From Takakia lepidozioides (taxonomy: Eukaryota > Streptophyta > Takakiopsida > Takakiales > Takakiaceae), in assembly GCA_030704615.1 (NCBI GenBank), contig CM060733.1, forward strand, positions 32,488,001 through 32,552,000: 64,000 nucleotides of DNA. The letters run 5' to 3'. Position 1 is the first letter of the stretch; each line of letters opens with the position of its first letter. Below are positions 36,180 through 46,680 of this stretch, piece after piece. The notes under the pieces are model-generated. The model ran no database searches. It had not been told where the DNA came from and saw only the letters and a list, made by a program, of their open reading frames with translations. Position numbers and translations under genes: made by a program.

Positions 36180-36610
36180 TCACATAAGCTTAAGCAAATT
36201 CTGTTCAAGCATTGTGTCAAAAACTTGACGTGCATCCAATACACTCCCACACTTGGCATGCATGTTGATAAGGCTGTTATGTATAGCGATGTCTGGCTTG
36301 ATAAGGCTGTTGCACTTTGGATAATGTGGGACAGCACGTCCTTTCCTTTTGCTAGGCCTTTCACATAAATGCACTCCTGCAACAGACAGACTTAAGTACT
36401 GGAGTCTGCCTGAATGCAAAATTTACAACACCTCTTTCAGGCATCCTGCCTTACATACTCACATTCCTGCAAGTTGCAGAAGAGTTTTTATCGACACGTT
36501 CTCTTGGTCCTCTTTCAAATGCAGCGGTGATGGTGGAGATGCCATCCCTGCCACCAGTCTGATGCCCAACAGACCACCATGCCTGATTGAACGCCGCCAT
36601 CCAGTATGAC
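36180..36610 (-). pseudogene. PPR N-terminal fragment, minus strand
   Basis: Minus-strand sequence resembles the N-terminal leader of the PPR copies (STITAAFERGPRERV), then a cysteine- and repeat-type region leading to KPDIAIHNSLINMHAKCGSV and LDARQVFDTMLEQNL. Frameshifts interrupt it. It points away from the plus-strand fragment at 35.64-35.98 kb, so one older PPR copy was probably split by an inversion. Confidence 0.75.
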
Positions 36611-38060
36611 TGAATTTGTTAGTTACAAGCATCGAGAGTCACGGCTGCATATAAAGTATAATCCTCCAAAGAAAGGTCTTTTCAATAAAACAAGCTCCTT
36701 AGAGCGTATTCGGGAGACAAACTTACAATCTTATCTAAGAGTATCAATTGTCTGATTTAGGGCCCTTCAATCATCATCAAACAATACCCTTTGTATTCTC
36801 CGCCTGGGCATCCATGGTGTACAGAGACATTAGAACCATCACTACATTGTGCTTGACCTTCTATCATGGCAGCTAGCTCTGCTTTCACCCATGGAGGGTT
36901 CGAACAACTCAGTCCAAAGGAACTCCTTGGTGCGCTTGAGATGGAAGTCTGGTGATCTGTAAACCACCAGTGGGAAGCTGAGTAGCCATAATGACAAGCA
37001 CATCCTCACATAGATTAGGCTACAGCCACCAAAGCTCCAACCATCTTTCGCGAACAACCTTAAACAACTCACTTTCATCCCCTGCTCATGAGGAAACAAC
37101 CTACTGATAGCAACCAAACAATATATTGCTTTTGCTTGTGTTTTGAAGGGAAAGAGTTAAGTAGGCGTAGTGATTTGTGGTCTGGATCACTGTGCCACCT
37201 TCAGTCACAAGTCCTCCAGGATAAACTCCTTCATGCAGTGAAAGTACAAAAAGCCTCATCTTCTCAAAGATGTTGTCCCACAACTGCCAAGGATCTCGCT
37301 TCAGAATTGCGTCATTCGGCCGAGCCTTTCCGAATGAGATTCTTAGTCCAAAACCTGCTCTTGCCTGGCACACCTCTGACTTCTTAGATCAAGCATCCCG
37401 TCCAGGTCTTCACCGGAACACTGTAAAAGGCCGCGTGCATATCTTGCACTCCATGTCAAAATTCGCCTTCGTCTGTGGCCAACCCAATTCCCAACAGACC
37501 ACAGAAAATTCATCACATAAGGTTCACTGTAAAATCCATAAAGAGCATGGAACACCGAGGCACGACTCGCAGATGATGGGAACATCCGAGCGCTACCACC
37601 CGTCCGCTTCCACATGAGGGCAACAAACTGTGCGCCATCGTTTTCTCTCCTTCCGCCCAACTCTCGCTGGGAGTTTTTTCCTGATTCAATGATATACTTG
37701 ATCATCCATGATCTCTAGGATGAAGTTCCCAGGCAAGCAGCCATAGCAGACTGTGGATTCCTTGTCCACATGTTCTCGAGGTGCTCCCGCTCCCTATAAG
37801 CTGTTCCAACGATATTCTGCTTGTGAGCGTGGCCTTGGGTTGAGAGTTTCAAAAAGGAGGTATGGGTTGTGCTATGTACGCTCCTCTGCTTTTTTTGCAT
37901 CCCATTGTATCGAGGTCTGTTTCGAAAAGGTTCACGCCGATTGCGGGGCAGCGGAGATCAGCAGAGAGGAACGGAGAGGATGGACAAGGAGTGTACCTGC
38001 AGGTGGTGCGAAATGGGTGGCCACGTCCATCGTGGTTACATTCAGCACAGAAGTTGGCAG
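36611..38060. other. Intergenic, several unassigned open frames
   Basis: Minus-strand frames at 36842-37117, 37101-37373 and 37343-37705 and plus-strand frames near 37.75-38.15 kb are open for 90-130 codons but show no domain I recognise. They could be pieces of a decayed gene; I make no functional claim. Confidence 0.35.
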
Positions 38061-39470
38061 GAAAGGAAAATATCCGGTTAGCCAAAGTACAGAGGAGACT
38101 AGTTTTGGAAGGAATAACCCCAGTCGGTGGTGGGACATCGAGGCAGTAAGGTGAAAGCTTGTTATGTTACTGCAAATGGAAGCAGCAACATGCCTTGAAA
38201 ATTTTCAGGCAATGTAACGATAGCTCCGTGTGTGTGAGAGGGTCCGAGCCGCATTCAAATGTGTCAAGGGCAACATTCAAATGGCTAGAGGGGCAGCGCT
38301 GGAGTGAACCTCATTCTTTCAAGGGGCAGTTATCCCGAGGGGACACAGCCCTTGAGGTGACTGATTGCGATGTAGTGACGACATTCCCCTTATGCACTGA
38401 AGTGTGAACTACACTGGGAATTGCCACCACAACCAGAAGAGTCATTTGTTAGTTATGGGCTGAATTGAACATTTTTCTTTCTAAGATGATGTCAATAAGG
38501 ACCCTGACATTCACGAGTCAATTCCCGGTGCTCGGTTGCTTGTCCGACTGTGAAGGAGCAGTTTGACGATTGGCGTTTTCCTACATACCTGGGGGGATTG
38601 GAACCCCATGACCGACTCTGGGAGTCCAGTGGGGATTAATCTGCACGGAAATGCTGATATATCAACATTTCAAGGATTTAATCTCTCTCTCTCCCTCACA
38701 CACCTTTTTAAGAAAATTCTTGCTACAAATTCAGAATAGGAATCAGTCTTGGTAGGCAGAGGGGATGGTTTGCTATGTAGATAATGGGTTGGCATTGTCA
38801 TTGCTACTTCTTGTGAGGGGATATATACAGTATTGTTGGATGTAAGGATTGCTGAAGGAGGCATAGATTCAGGCTGTCTCAATCACCTGGTGGCATCAAA
38901 TCCTCAACCGGCACCACAAGGAAGACCAAGGTGATGCGGAGCAATGGTCAGAGACAACATTCTCTCCCCTTTGGCCCTCTACTGTGAAGAGCAAGTTGCA
39001 GTGCAACCATAGCCACATGTATTGTATTTAGTTGAAGGGCCAGTGTGGCAGTGCAAAATGAACATCGTCCATGAAGTCAATGCCAGTCATTGTATCCATA
39101 TTTCATTCCTCTGTAGACCGATTGTTTGTTGACTGTGCAATGGTATGATAATTATGCCCTACTTGCAAGGATCTCTCCTTAGTCTGTGGCTCCACTTCAG
39201 CATATCCCTGGCCGGTAGGGGTGAAATGTGTGCTCTGTAAATTACGGGTTGTCATTTCAGCTACTTGCTGTAAGGGAAAAATTATATTGCTTTTTGTTGT
39301 AGAGGCAGGACAGCTGAAGGAGGTAGAATGGAGTCTGCGTGCAGATTTATTCTAGAGGAGCAGATTTCAAGCACATAAGCGCCAACAAGGCACTGCAGAT
39401 TGATAACTACAAAAAAACTGCATGGGGAGATGGTTGTTTGGGGAAGCTGGAAGCAGCTAGGCTAAAGTCT
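38061..39470 (+). pseudogene. Third OSB-type PDF cassette upstream of PPR, degenerate
   Basis: The first-half exon at 38061-38150 follows TTGGCAG and reads KYPVSQSTEETSF, then NNPSRWWDIEAV before a GTGAAA donor. The second-half exon begins at 39345 after GCGTGCAG and reads IYSRGADFKHISANKALQID and NYKKTAWGDG. These match the paired exons at 21.8/22.17 kb and 25.18/25.8 kb in order and splice phase, but key residues have drifted (DNR is DIE; LWVDS is LQIDN). About 260 extra bases separate this PDF exon from the downstream PPR start. Confidence 0.6.
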
Positions 39471-39730
39471 GCGGCGAGCCCGGGTGGAGGGGGGTCATCT
39501 AGGCGCTTCCAGTATGACAATCCTCCTTTTATAGATTCAGACCTCCTGGAGATCTGGCCTTTCTGTTGGCATTGGGTATTCTGCAAAGTACTCTCACTGT
39601 AGTTTTCAGATTTCAAGGAGCTCAAGGAGCCTGTCTTCATGAAAATATATTTCTTTTAGTGTCTAGGAGCTTCAAGATGTGAGTTTGAGCGTCAATATCT
39701 GTAACTAAGAGTTTTGGATAATGCTGCAGC

Positions 39731-41743
39731 ATGGCAGGGTTGAATCAGGAACACGTGTCAAAATCAGGCACCTCCACCATGACCACCGATTTTGAAAGAG
39801 GACCAAGAGAGGGAGTCAGCAGGAACTCTTGTGGCACTGGTGAGGCCGTGAGGACACTATGTACGGCAGGAAAATTGAAAGAGGCGCTGCACATATTAGA
39901 CAAAGGAGGAACTCCAGCAGATTCCAGTACTTATGTCTGTCTATTGCAGGAGTGCATCAAGAGGAGAGCTCTAGTAGAGGGAAAGCAGGTACATGCCCTC
40001 GTTATCAAAAGTCGATTCAAGCCAGACATCTATCTTTTCAACACCCTCATCAACATGTATGCCAAGTGTGGAAGTGTGAAGGATGCACGCCTGGTGTTTG
40101 ACAAAGTTCCTGGACGAGATGTCTTTACGTGGACTACAATGCTGGCCGGATACGCCAAGCATGGGCGTGGTAGGGAGGCACTTGAGATCTATGAGCAAAT
40201 GATACAGGAAGGGGTGACACCCAACAAGATCACGTTTACTTGCATTCTCAATGCATGTGCCAGCCTGACAGCGCTGGAAAAGGGGAAAGGGGTCCATGTA
40301 CACATCATCCAAGCTGGGATTGTGCCAGATATTATCATGGAGAATACCCTTGTTAATATGTATTCCAAATGCGGAAGCATGAAGGATGCTCGTCGAGTGT
40401 TCAACAACATGGCTGAAAAAGATGTGGTGTCATGGGACTCAATGATTGCAGGATATGCTCAGCATGGGTGTGGTAGGGAGGCTTTTGAGATTTATGAGCA
40501 AATGCTTGAAGAAGGGGCCATGCCCAACAAGGTCACTTTTATCTGCATCCTCAATGCATGTGCCAGCTTAGGAGCCCCAGAAAAGTGCAGAGAGGTCCAT
40601 GCTGACATCATCAAAGCTGGAATTCGGCAAGATGTCATTCTGGAGACTGCTTTAGTCAACATGTACGCCAAATCCGGGAGCATACAGTATGCACGTCAAG
40701 TGTTCGACAGTATGGCTCAGCGAAATGTGGTCTCATGGAGTGCCATGATCGCCGGATATGCTCAGCATGGGTGTGGAAGGGAGGCCATGAAACTATTTCA
40801 ACAAATGCAACAGGAAGGCTTGAAGGCAGATGTGATATCATGGAGTGCAATGATTGCAGGATATGCTCAGCATGGGTTTGGTAGGGAGGCTTTTGAGACC
40901 TATGAGCAAATGAAACAGGAAGGGATATTGCCCAATATGGTGACATTCGTTTCTGTTCTCAAAGCGTGTGCCAGCCTGGCAACCCTTGAAAAGGGCAAAG
41001 AGGTCCATGCTGACATCGTTAAAGCTGGAATTGCGCCACATATCACTGTGGAGACTGCCCTTGCTGACATGTATGCTAAATGTGGGAGCATGGAGGACGC
41101 ACGTCATGTATTTAACAATATGGCTCAACGAAATGTTGTCTCATGGAATGTCTTGATTGCAGGATATGCTCAGCATGGGTTTGGTAGGGAAGCCCTGCAA
41201 CTGTTTGAGGAGATGCACCAGGAAGGCTTGAAGCCAAATAGTATCACTTTTATATGTGTTCTCTCTGCATGTAGCCACATTGGTCTTGTGGATGAAGGCT
41301 GTCACTACTTTGATGTCATAAGTCAAGATCATGGCCTCACTCCTACAGTGGAGCATTTTGGCTGCATAGTGGACCTTCTTGGCCGTGCAGGGAGATTGGA
41401 TGAGGCAGAAGACTTCATTAAAAAAATGCCAATTGAACCGGCAGCTGGGGTGTGGGGAGCCTTGCTTGGTGCCTGCAGCATGCATGTCAATCTGGAGGTG
41501 GCAGAACGTGCAGCAAAATGCCTTCTCAAGTGGAATTCACAGGATACTACAACTTATGTGCTGCTATCAAATATCTATGCCGCAGCTGGCAGGTGGGACG
41601 ACACTGCGAAGGTGAGAAAAATGATGAAGGATGCAGGTGGCAGAAAGGAGCCTGGTCACAGCTGCATTGAGGTTGACAACCGTACCCACACATTTGTTGT
41701 TGACGACAAATTGCATCCACAAATTGACAAAAATACATTCTGA
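39731..41743 (+). CDS. PLS-class PPR protein, 670 aa, ends before the DYW domain
   Basis: ATG at 39731 opens MAGLNQEHVSKSGTSTMTTD; the KSGTSTMTT-RGPREGV leader is shared with the copies at 22.3 and 25.9 kb. Four full triplets (LINMYAKCGSVKDARLVF, LVNMYSKCGSMKDARRVF, LVNMYAKSGSIQYARQVF and [18 protein letters not shown]) are present. One triplet is shortened: MQQEGLKADVISWSAMIAGY jumps from a P motif straight into the next S-type turn, an internal deletion. The E and E+ segments are in frame (TTYVLLSNIYAAAGRWDDTA, CIEVDNRTHTFVVDDKLHPQ). The frame then stops at 41743, just before the deaminase. The product may act as an E+-type PPR that borrows a DYW partner, or may be a decaying gene. Confidence 0.88.
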   Translation: MAGLNQEHVSKSGTSTMTTDFERGPREGVSRNSCGTGEAVRTLCTAGKLKEALHILDKGGTPADSSTYVCLLQECIKRRALVEGKQVHALVIKSRFKPDIYLFNTLINMYAKCGSVKDARLVFDKVPGRDVFTWTTMLAGYAKHGRGREALEIYEQMIQEGVTPNKITFTCILNACASLTALEKGKGVHVHIIQAGIVPDIIMENTLVNMYSKCGSMKDARRVFNNMAEKDVVSWDSMIAGYAQHGCGREAFEIYEQMLEEGAMPNKVTFICILNACASLGAPEKCREVHADIIKAGIRQDVILETALVNMYAKSGSIQYARQVFDSMAQRNVVSWSAMIAGYAQHGCGREAMKLFQQMQQEGLKADVISWSAMIAGYAQHGFGREAFETYEQMKQEGILPNMVTFVSVLKACASLATLEKGKEVHADIVKAGIAPHITVETALADMYAKCGSMEDARHVFNNMAQRNVVSWNVLIAGYAQHGFGREALQLFEEMHQEGLKPNSITFICVLSACSHIGLVDEGCHYFDVISQDHGLTPTVEHFGCIVDLLGRAGRLDEAEDFIKKMPIEPAAGVWGALLGACSMHVNLEVAERAAKCLLKWNSQDTTTYVLLSNIYAAAGRWDDTAKVRKMMKDAGGRKEPGHSCIEVDNRTHTFVVDDKLHPQIDKNTF

Positions 41744-42053
41744 GCGAAAAGATTGTCTGGGCAGATGAATGAGGCCAGGTACAGCCTGATACCAGCTTTG
41801 TATTGCATGATGTTGAGGAGGAGGTAAAGGGATTTCTCTCTGCTACCATAGTAGGAAACTAGCAATTGCTTTTGGGCTCATCAGCACATCGCCTGGGACG
41901 CCTCTCCATGCCATAACAAACCTTCAGGTGTACGGCCACTACCACATGGCCATGAAGTTCAGCTCATAGATTGTTGAGGGAGCAATTGTTGCATGAGGTT
42001 CCTACCGATTTCACCACTTCCAACCTGGGGTTTCTTCCTGCGGGGATTACTGA
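41744..42053 (+). pseudogene. Decayed DYW deaminase domain of the 39.7 kb PPR gene
   Basis: Past the stop, shifted frames still read as a DYW domain: [37 protein letters not shown] and RFHHFQPGVSSCGDY followed by TGA. The catalytic glutamate of HSE is arginine (HSR), both cysteines of CGDCH are tyrosines (YGHYH), one CSC cysteine is serine and the final tryptophan codon is TGA. Every catalytic or zinc ligand group is hit, so this domain is no longer under constraint. Confidence 0.85.
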
Positions 42054-42875
42054 TGAAACAAACATGCGCATTGCGTAAGAGGGTGGAATGCTCATTATTT
42101 GCCCTTTAGCATACATGGTAGCACCCGAGGAGATGTCACAAGAAAAAAACAATTACAACGTCGGCAGAGAGGCCAACCAGGGTAGGATAGAACAGGGATA
42201 GAGTAGAATGTCAAGCCCATCAGATTAATGGCTGTGGTGGTTTAGTGCAGTAGGGCCCAGAGGGAGGTCATTAAATTGTCATATGGACCATCAATTTTTT
42301 TGTTACCACCGGTGTCAGTTGACATTTCATTAGTGTGTTATGTTAAATGCGCAACCAGTTATCCTCCTGCATGAAATGCAACTATGTATTGGTGAATGTC
42401 TATATTGTAGATGCTATCAATCTGGGACATGTTCTTATATAATTGATTTAACTTAAATATTCAATAGTTTTCCCATATGAATGCATGGTGCCAGTGTGAT
42501 AATGCACAATTCTATATGTATGTATATTGTTATTGCCTTGAAAAAGACCCTTTGGAACTTAAGGGACTTGGTTAAATTTAATTGTTTTTAGAAAAGAAAG
42601 GGGACAGAAGCGACCCTTCTAATCACATTAATAAAGGAGCAGGAAAAAATAACCCAACAACAAAAGCCAAATAAAGCATCAGGAGGGGATACCACCCCTA
42701 AGCAGCATCACAATACCCAAAGGTATTTAAGCATTTGCATGTGGAGATCCTAACTGCGCTAGTGTGAGAAAGCGAGAAGGAGGTGACAAAGAGAATCCGA
42801 CCAGAAATCAGGATGGGTCTTAATCCTAGCTATGCAACTTTCCGATGGTGCCAATTCACTTCCCGGTCTTCGCCA
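42054..42875. other. Intergenic, AT-rich, nothing recognised
   Basis: About 820 bases between the PPR remnant and the copia remnant. No domain or repeat partner was found. Confidence 0.5.
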
Positions 42876-44590
42876 TCAAGTCATGGACCCCCCACCATTC
42901 CTGGGGGAGACCATCGTGCCAAGAAATGCAAGAAACATGAAATAATTTTTTCTTGGAGATCGATTCAGGAGATAGACCGCAGAATTGACTCCCTCAGTCC
43001 AGAGGTACTTTGGAAGAGAATTCTCCAATAGGAGACTTCGAGCATGCTCCAGCAATGTTCTGTTCATGTTCTGTTCTTCCCCTCACAGATTCCATTTTGT
43101 TGTGGCGTGTAGGACTAGGTGAGCTGCTGCTGAATCCCTTCCTTCTTGCAAAATTCGGTGAATTTAGTGGAAATGAACTCTCCACCCCTATCTCTGGGTA
43201 GGCAACTTATCAATTTACCGGTCATTTTTTCTATCATGACCTTGAAATCTTTGAAACAACTTAAGGCTTGACTTTTCTCTTTGAGAAAATACACCCATTT
43301 GAACCTACTATAATCATATGTAATGGCCATTATAAAGTACCTAGAACCAGACAAAGATGCGACAGGGAGGGGTCCACAAAGATCGGTATGCACTAATTCA
43401 AATATCCTTTTAGCTCTATGTTCACTAGTGTGAGGAAACCTCTCTCTATGTTATTTTCCTAGTAGACACGGTTTGCAGTTCTGAAATGAGAGGAAGTCTA
43501 GGCATTCCCAAAACCTTATTACTATTACTAAGAAAATGAAGACTATGATAATTAAGATGACCAAGATGACCAAGTCGTCTATGCCAAAGTCTAGCAATCT
43601 CATCAGATTCTACACTATCAATTTCTAGAAGAGACTCATTTGATCTAGAATCTAGGTTATGCATGCCTATAGACTTGACGCGTTTTCCTTGCAAGACAAT
43701 TTTGTGAGGATGGTCTTTTTCTACGAACAAGCATTGACGTGCACCAAAGATACCAAGATGGCATTTGTCAGCTAGAGCACCGACTGACAACAAATTCCTT
43801 GTCATACCAGGGACTTACAAAACATCAATAATATGTTTTATTTCACCATTCTGCAGTACATTGGTATGACCCAGCTTTCCTTTCACAGAATGATAGGTGC
43901 CACCGGCAGATCGAACACTGGAGGTACCGCTGGCTGGTTTCCATGTCGTGGAGAATTCCTGAATTTCCATTGACATGCTTACTAGCTCCTGAATCCATGA
44001 TCCAAGAAGCCCGCTTTTCTGCATGAGAGAGATCGTCGTTGGTATTGAGTGCAGCCATTGCCGCTTCAAGCATTTCAGCAGCTCCAACACAATTTTCTTA
44101 GTCAGAATCCTCATGTACATCCTCAACCTGGTTCCGAGCCTTAAGGATCTCCTCATAGGGTACTTGACAATTCTTGGCCCAGTGGCCACTCCCATCTCTC
44201 CCACACCTGTTACAGCTAGAAGCCACAGATCTCTGAGGATGGAATCGTCCTCATCTGCTGTTCCATTCTCCCTGTATGTAGGCATTGTTGAAGTGCTTAA
44301 ACTTCACCCAGTGGGCTTCGTCCAGGCTCAGTTTGCAACCTCTTAGCTCCCTTCATCTTTCCTCATGTAGCAATTTTGAGGTGTTATGCAACATTTGGGA
44401 GCTCCCTTTGAGCCATCATGGAATCTCCATAAGCAAGGTATGAATCAGGCAGTGCATTCAGAATGGTCTCCACCACAATGTGCTCATCGATCTCTTCACC
44501 AAAGCTACCAAGTTGGGCCACCAGACTACTGATGGTTTCAAGGAACTCTTCCATTGAAGTACCTTCAGTCATTTTAATGCTCTGAAGCTT
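42876..44590 (-). mobile_element. Ty1/copia gag-protease-integrase remnant
   Basis: Read on the minus strand, the order is a gag end (TEGTSMEEFLETISSLVAQL and ILNALPDSY), a CCHC-like knuckle (CNRCGRDGSGHWAKNC, two residues longer than the usual spacing), protease (WIMDSGASKHVNG), GAG-pre-integrase (LWHRRLGHLGHLNYHSLHFL) and integrase (HTDLCGPLPVASLSGSRYF, RDRGGEF, then EHARSLLLENSLPKYLWTE and VYLLNRSPRK). This is the copia order. Frame breaks separate the parts, and reverse transcriptase, RNase H and both LTRs are absent, so it is truncated at both ends. It is too different in coverage to be joined to the RNase H relic at 28.9 kb. Confidence 0.92.
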
Positions 44591-44639
44591 ACTGCCATCT
44601 GCCTAGATGATGATGACCTTATCGTAAAGATAAGGTCAA

Positions 44640-44790
44640 CCAACATGTAGCCCAGTGGTAACGGCATATACCCTCTTACAATGGTTGTGGGTTCAAACCA
44701 CCCTATAATTGGTTGTTACAAAGGTGTCCACACTCCTATCGGAAGGCAGTAGCCCTTATGAGTCAAGTGACACCATAATTTACGACTTGC
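44640..44790 (+). mobile_element. tRNA-derived SINE
   Basis: A Pol III promoter is visible: box A TAGCCCAGTGGTAACGGCA (from 44648) and box B GGGTTCAAACC (44689-44699). The body continues through GGAAGGCAGTAGCCC, a word shared with the SINEs at 29.7 and 58.7 kb, to GTCAAGTGACACCATAAT. No clear target-site duplication was found. The hairpin GACCTTATC/GATAAGGTC lies just upstream (about 44616-44638). Confidence 0.7.
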
Positions 44791-45018
44791 TTGGGCAACG
44801 CGTCCACCTTTTTTATGACTTCAAAGAGAGAGATCAGTGACAGTGAGAGCTATGAGCTTCTTCTTTCTAGCTTTTTACCATTCTTTGTCTTTACTTTGCT
44901 TCTGGCTCCCACTCTGTTTTTTGTTCTCTTTCTTGTTTCTTGTTTCCTTTTGTCCCATAAGCTCTTTGAGCTTTGTGCGGACACTATAAAGCTCCATGAT
45001 TTCATTTCGTTTCATTTA

Positions 45019-46680
45019 GCAGAAGATATGACGCAAGTGGGTGTTAGGCATATTTCCTACATCGATCTTTCCGACTATGAGTTATATGAAGAAAGAAAGA
45101 TCTGGCCAGCATTCTAATTGTCCAGCTGCAGAATTGGACAGGGAGGATTTCTAGCAAATGGCCGCAACTACTCATGAAAAATTCAGGTCTTGTTCAAGGC
45201 GTTGGATCTTGCTGCTCTAGCAGTAGCTAATCTTGCAGCTCCACCAGCGATAATACCTCCGACTCCAACAGCAGACTCTAGGTACCATTGACGAATCTTC
45301 TAGCACAGTGACAGTGACTCTGGTGCTACATATATATTATATGGAGAGGTGTAGGGAGAAACGGAAGGTGAAGGTAATTGTTTCTTGACAAAAAAAGAAT
45401 AAGAGTGCATATAAACTGTTTCAAGATGAGTCAGGTGGTGTGATCAGGCTTATATATGAACCAAGGCTACATCAAATATGAAGATACAAATAAATTCCTA
45501 CTTATGACATTTCTCAAGAGACTGTTTCAGGCGTTGAAAAGAAGAAAATTCTGATACCAGTGATTCTATTGAGCTTCTGTGTCTACAGTGATTTTTCCAG
45601 GTCAAGTGCAAATGTATGCTAACATTTGCCATTTTGTGGGACACTCATCCCAAGGTCTGTCATTTGATCTGAAGTTTAGTCCATCCTTGAGAGTGCATCC
45701 TGCATCAGCTGGTAAATATTTGTACGTAAGTTGTGCAGTGGACCGTGGAACAATTCATATCTAGCTACCAGCTTCAATCCTTTTGATGAGTTCTCTGGTG
45801 TCTTGAGGATGTGTCATTCAGTTGCTCCTTCATCGATACTGTCTAATCTATACATTAGCATTTCAACCAACCTTGACACATTCTAAAAAACTGAATTTTG
45901 TCACATTTCCCACATGTCACGGTGAGATGTTGAGTTAAAATAAACTAAACTTATCTAGGTGTCCAATTCTTGTGCTGCTGTGAGAAACCGGAAATAAGCA
46001 CAAGTAGGGAAACTACTTGCCCTTTAGGCACAAAGAACATTGTTCATACCCATAGTTTCTTGTACATAATTAAGCTTTGTTCACTTTTAAATATTCAACC
46101 TCATATAACACATTATGTCACTTTTCTCTACTTTCACAGCTTTCATAGCTTTGATACTCCATAAAATTTCATGCATCTGACTTACAATTCCATTGCAGCC
46201 CATTTGGCGAATAAAAGAGAAAATGCTTTGAGGGGGTTTGAGGGGTCAAGAGGCGAAGAGAGGGCGGAGAGCCATTGTTACCTCTCACGTGAGAAGACAG
46301 CTTGTACTCATTTGAACCCCAGTGAGTGCACATTTTCTTTCTAATGACAACCAGATTGCGAGAAACGGCAATTGTGGCAACTGATGAGGGGAGGGGCCTT
46401 AATTATATAACTGTTTAGTAGATAGTTGCAATACGAAATATAGTTGTACTAGCATGAGTTTCGTTCACATTTCTCTCAGGTAGACCCCTTGGACACTGGC
46501 GCTTTACAAAGCCTGCATACACATATACACATGGCAACTGTGTTCAGTGTACGGATGAATGCCAAGTGGCAATCTGGGGCAAGACAGCTAGTAGTAGTGC
46601 TCAACATACTGAATTGGCTTAACTGGGTAAGCTTAATGTAGCTAGATGAGGGCATGCAGTGGATCAGTGTCTAAGTCGAA
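45019..46680 (+). pseudogene. Broken duplicate of the SIM-rich gene at 52.6 kb, with its 3' flank
   Basis: From GCAGAAGAT at 45019 the sequence follows the gene at 52.74 kb: GTTAGGCATATTTCCTACAT and CGATCTTTCCGACTATGAG (the YIDLSDYE motif) are clear, as are GTTCAAGGCGTTGGATCTTG and TCTCAAGAGACTGTTTCA. In-frame stops and indels occur throughout. Similarity to the downstream flank extends further, for example TCTTGAGGATGT near 45805 and ACATTTCTCTCAGG near 46470, matching 53.7-54.0 kb. It is therefore a segmental duplicate of at least 1.3 kb and not a retrocopy. Confidence 0.8.

Noticed and set aside
37101-37705. Candidate minus-strand multi-exon gene
   Set aside because: The frames are open, but I recognise no domain and could not link them with consistent splice phases.
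38560-38650. tRNA-like box B (GGTTCCAATCC on the minus strand)
   Set aside because: No box A lies at the proper distance and no cloverleaf forms.
28910-44590. A single copia element with its two ends at 28.9 and 44.6 kb
   Set aside because: The two remnants are on opposite strands and separated by unrelated genes; they are independent relics.
44800-45018. A third LINE C-terminal fragment
   Set aside because: Only short words (AAGCTCTTTGAG, TTCATTTCGTTTC) match the fragments at 48.9 and 51.1 kb, too little to call firmly.
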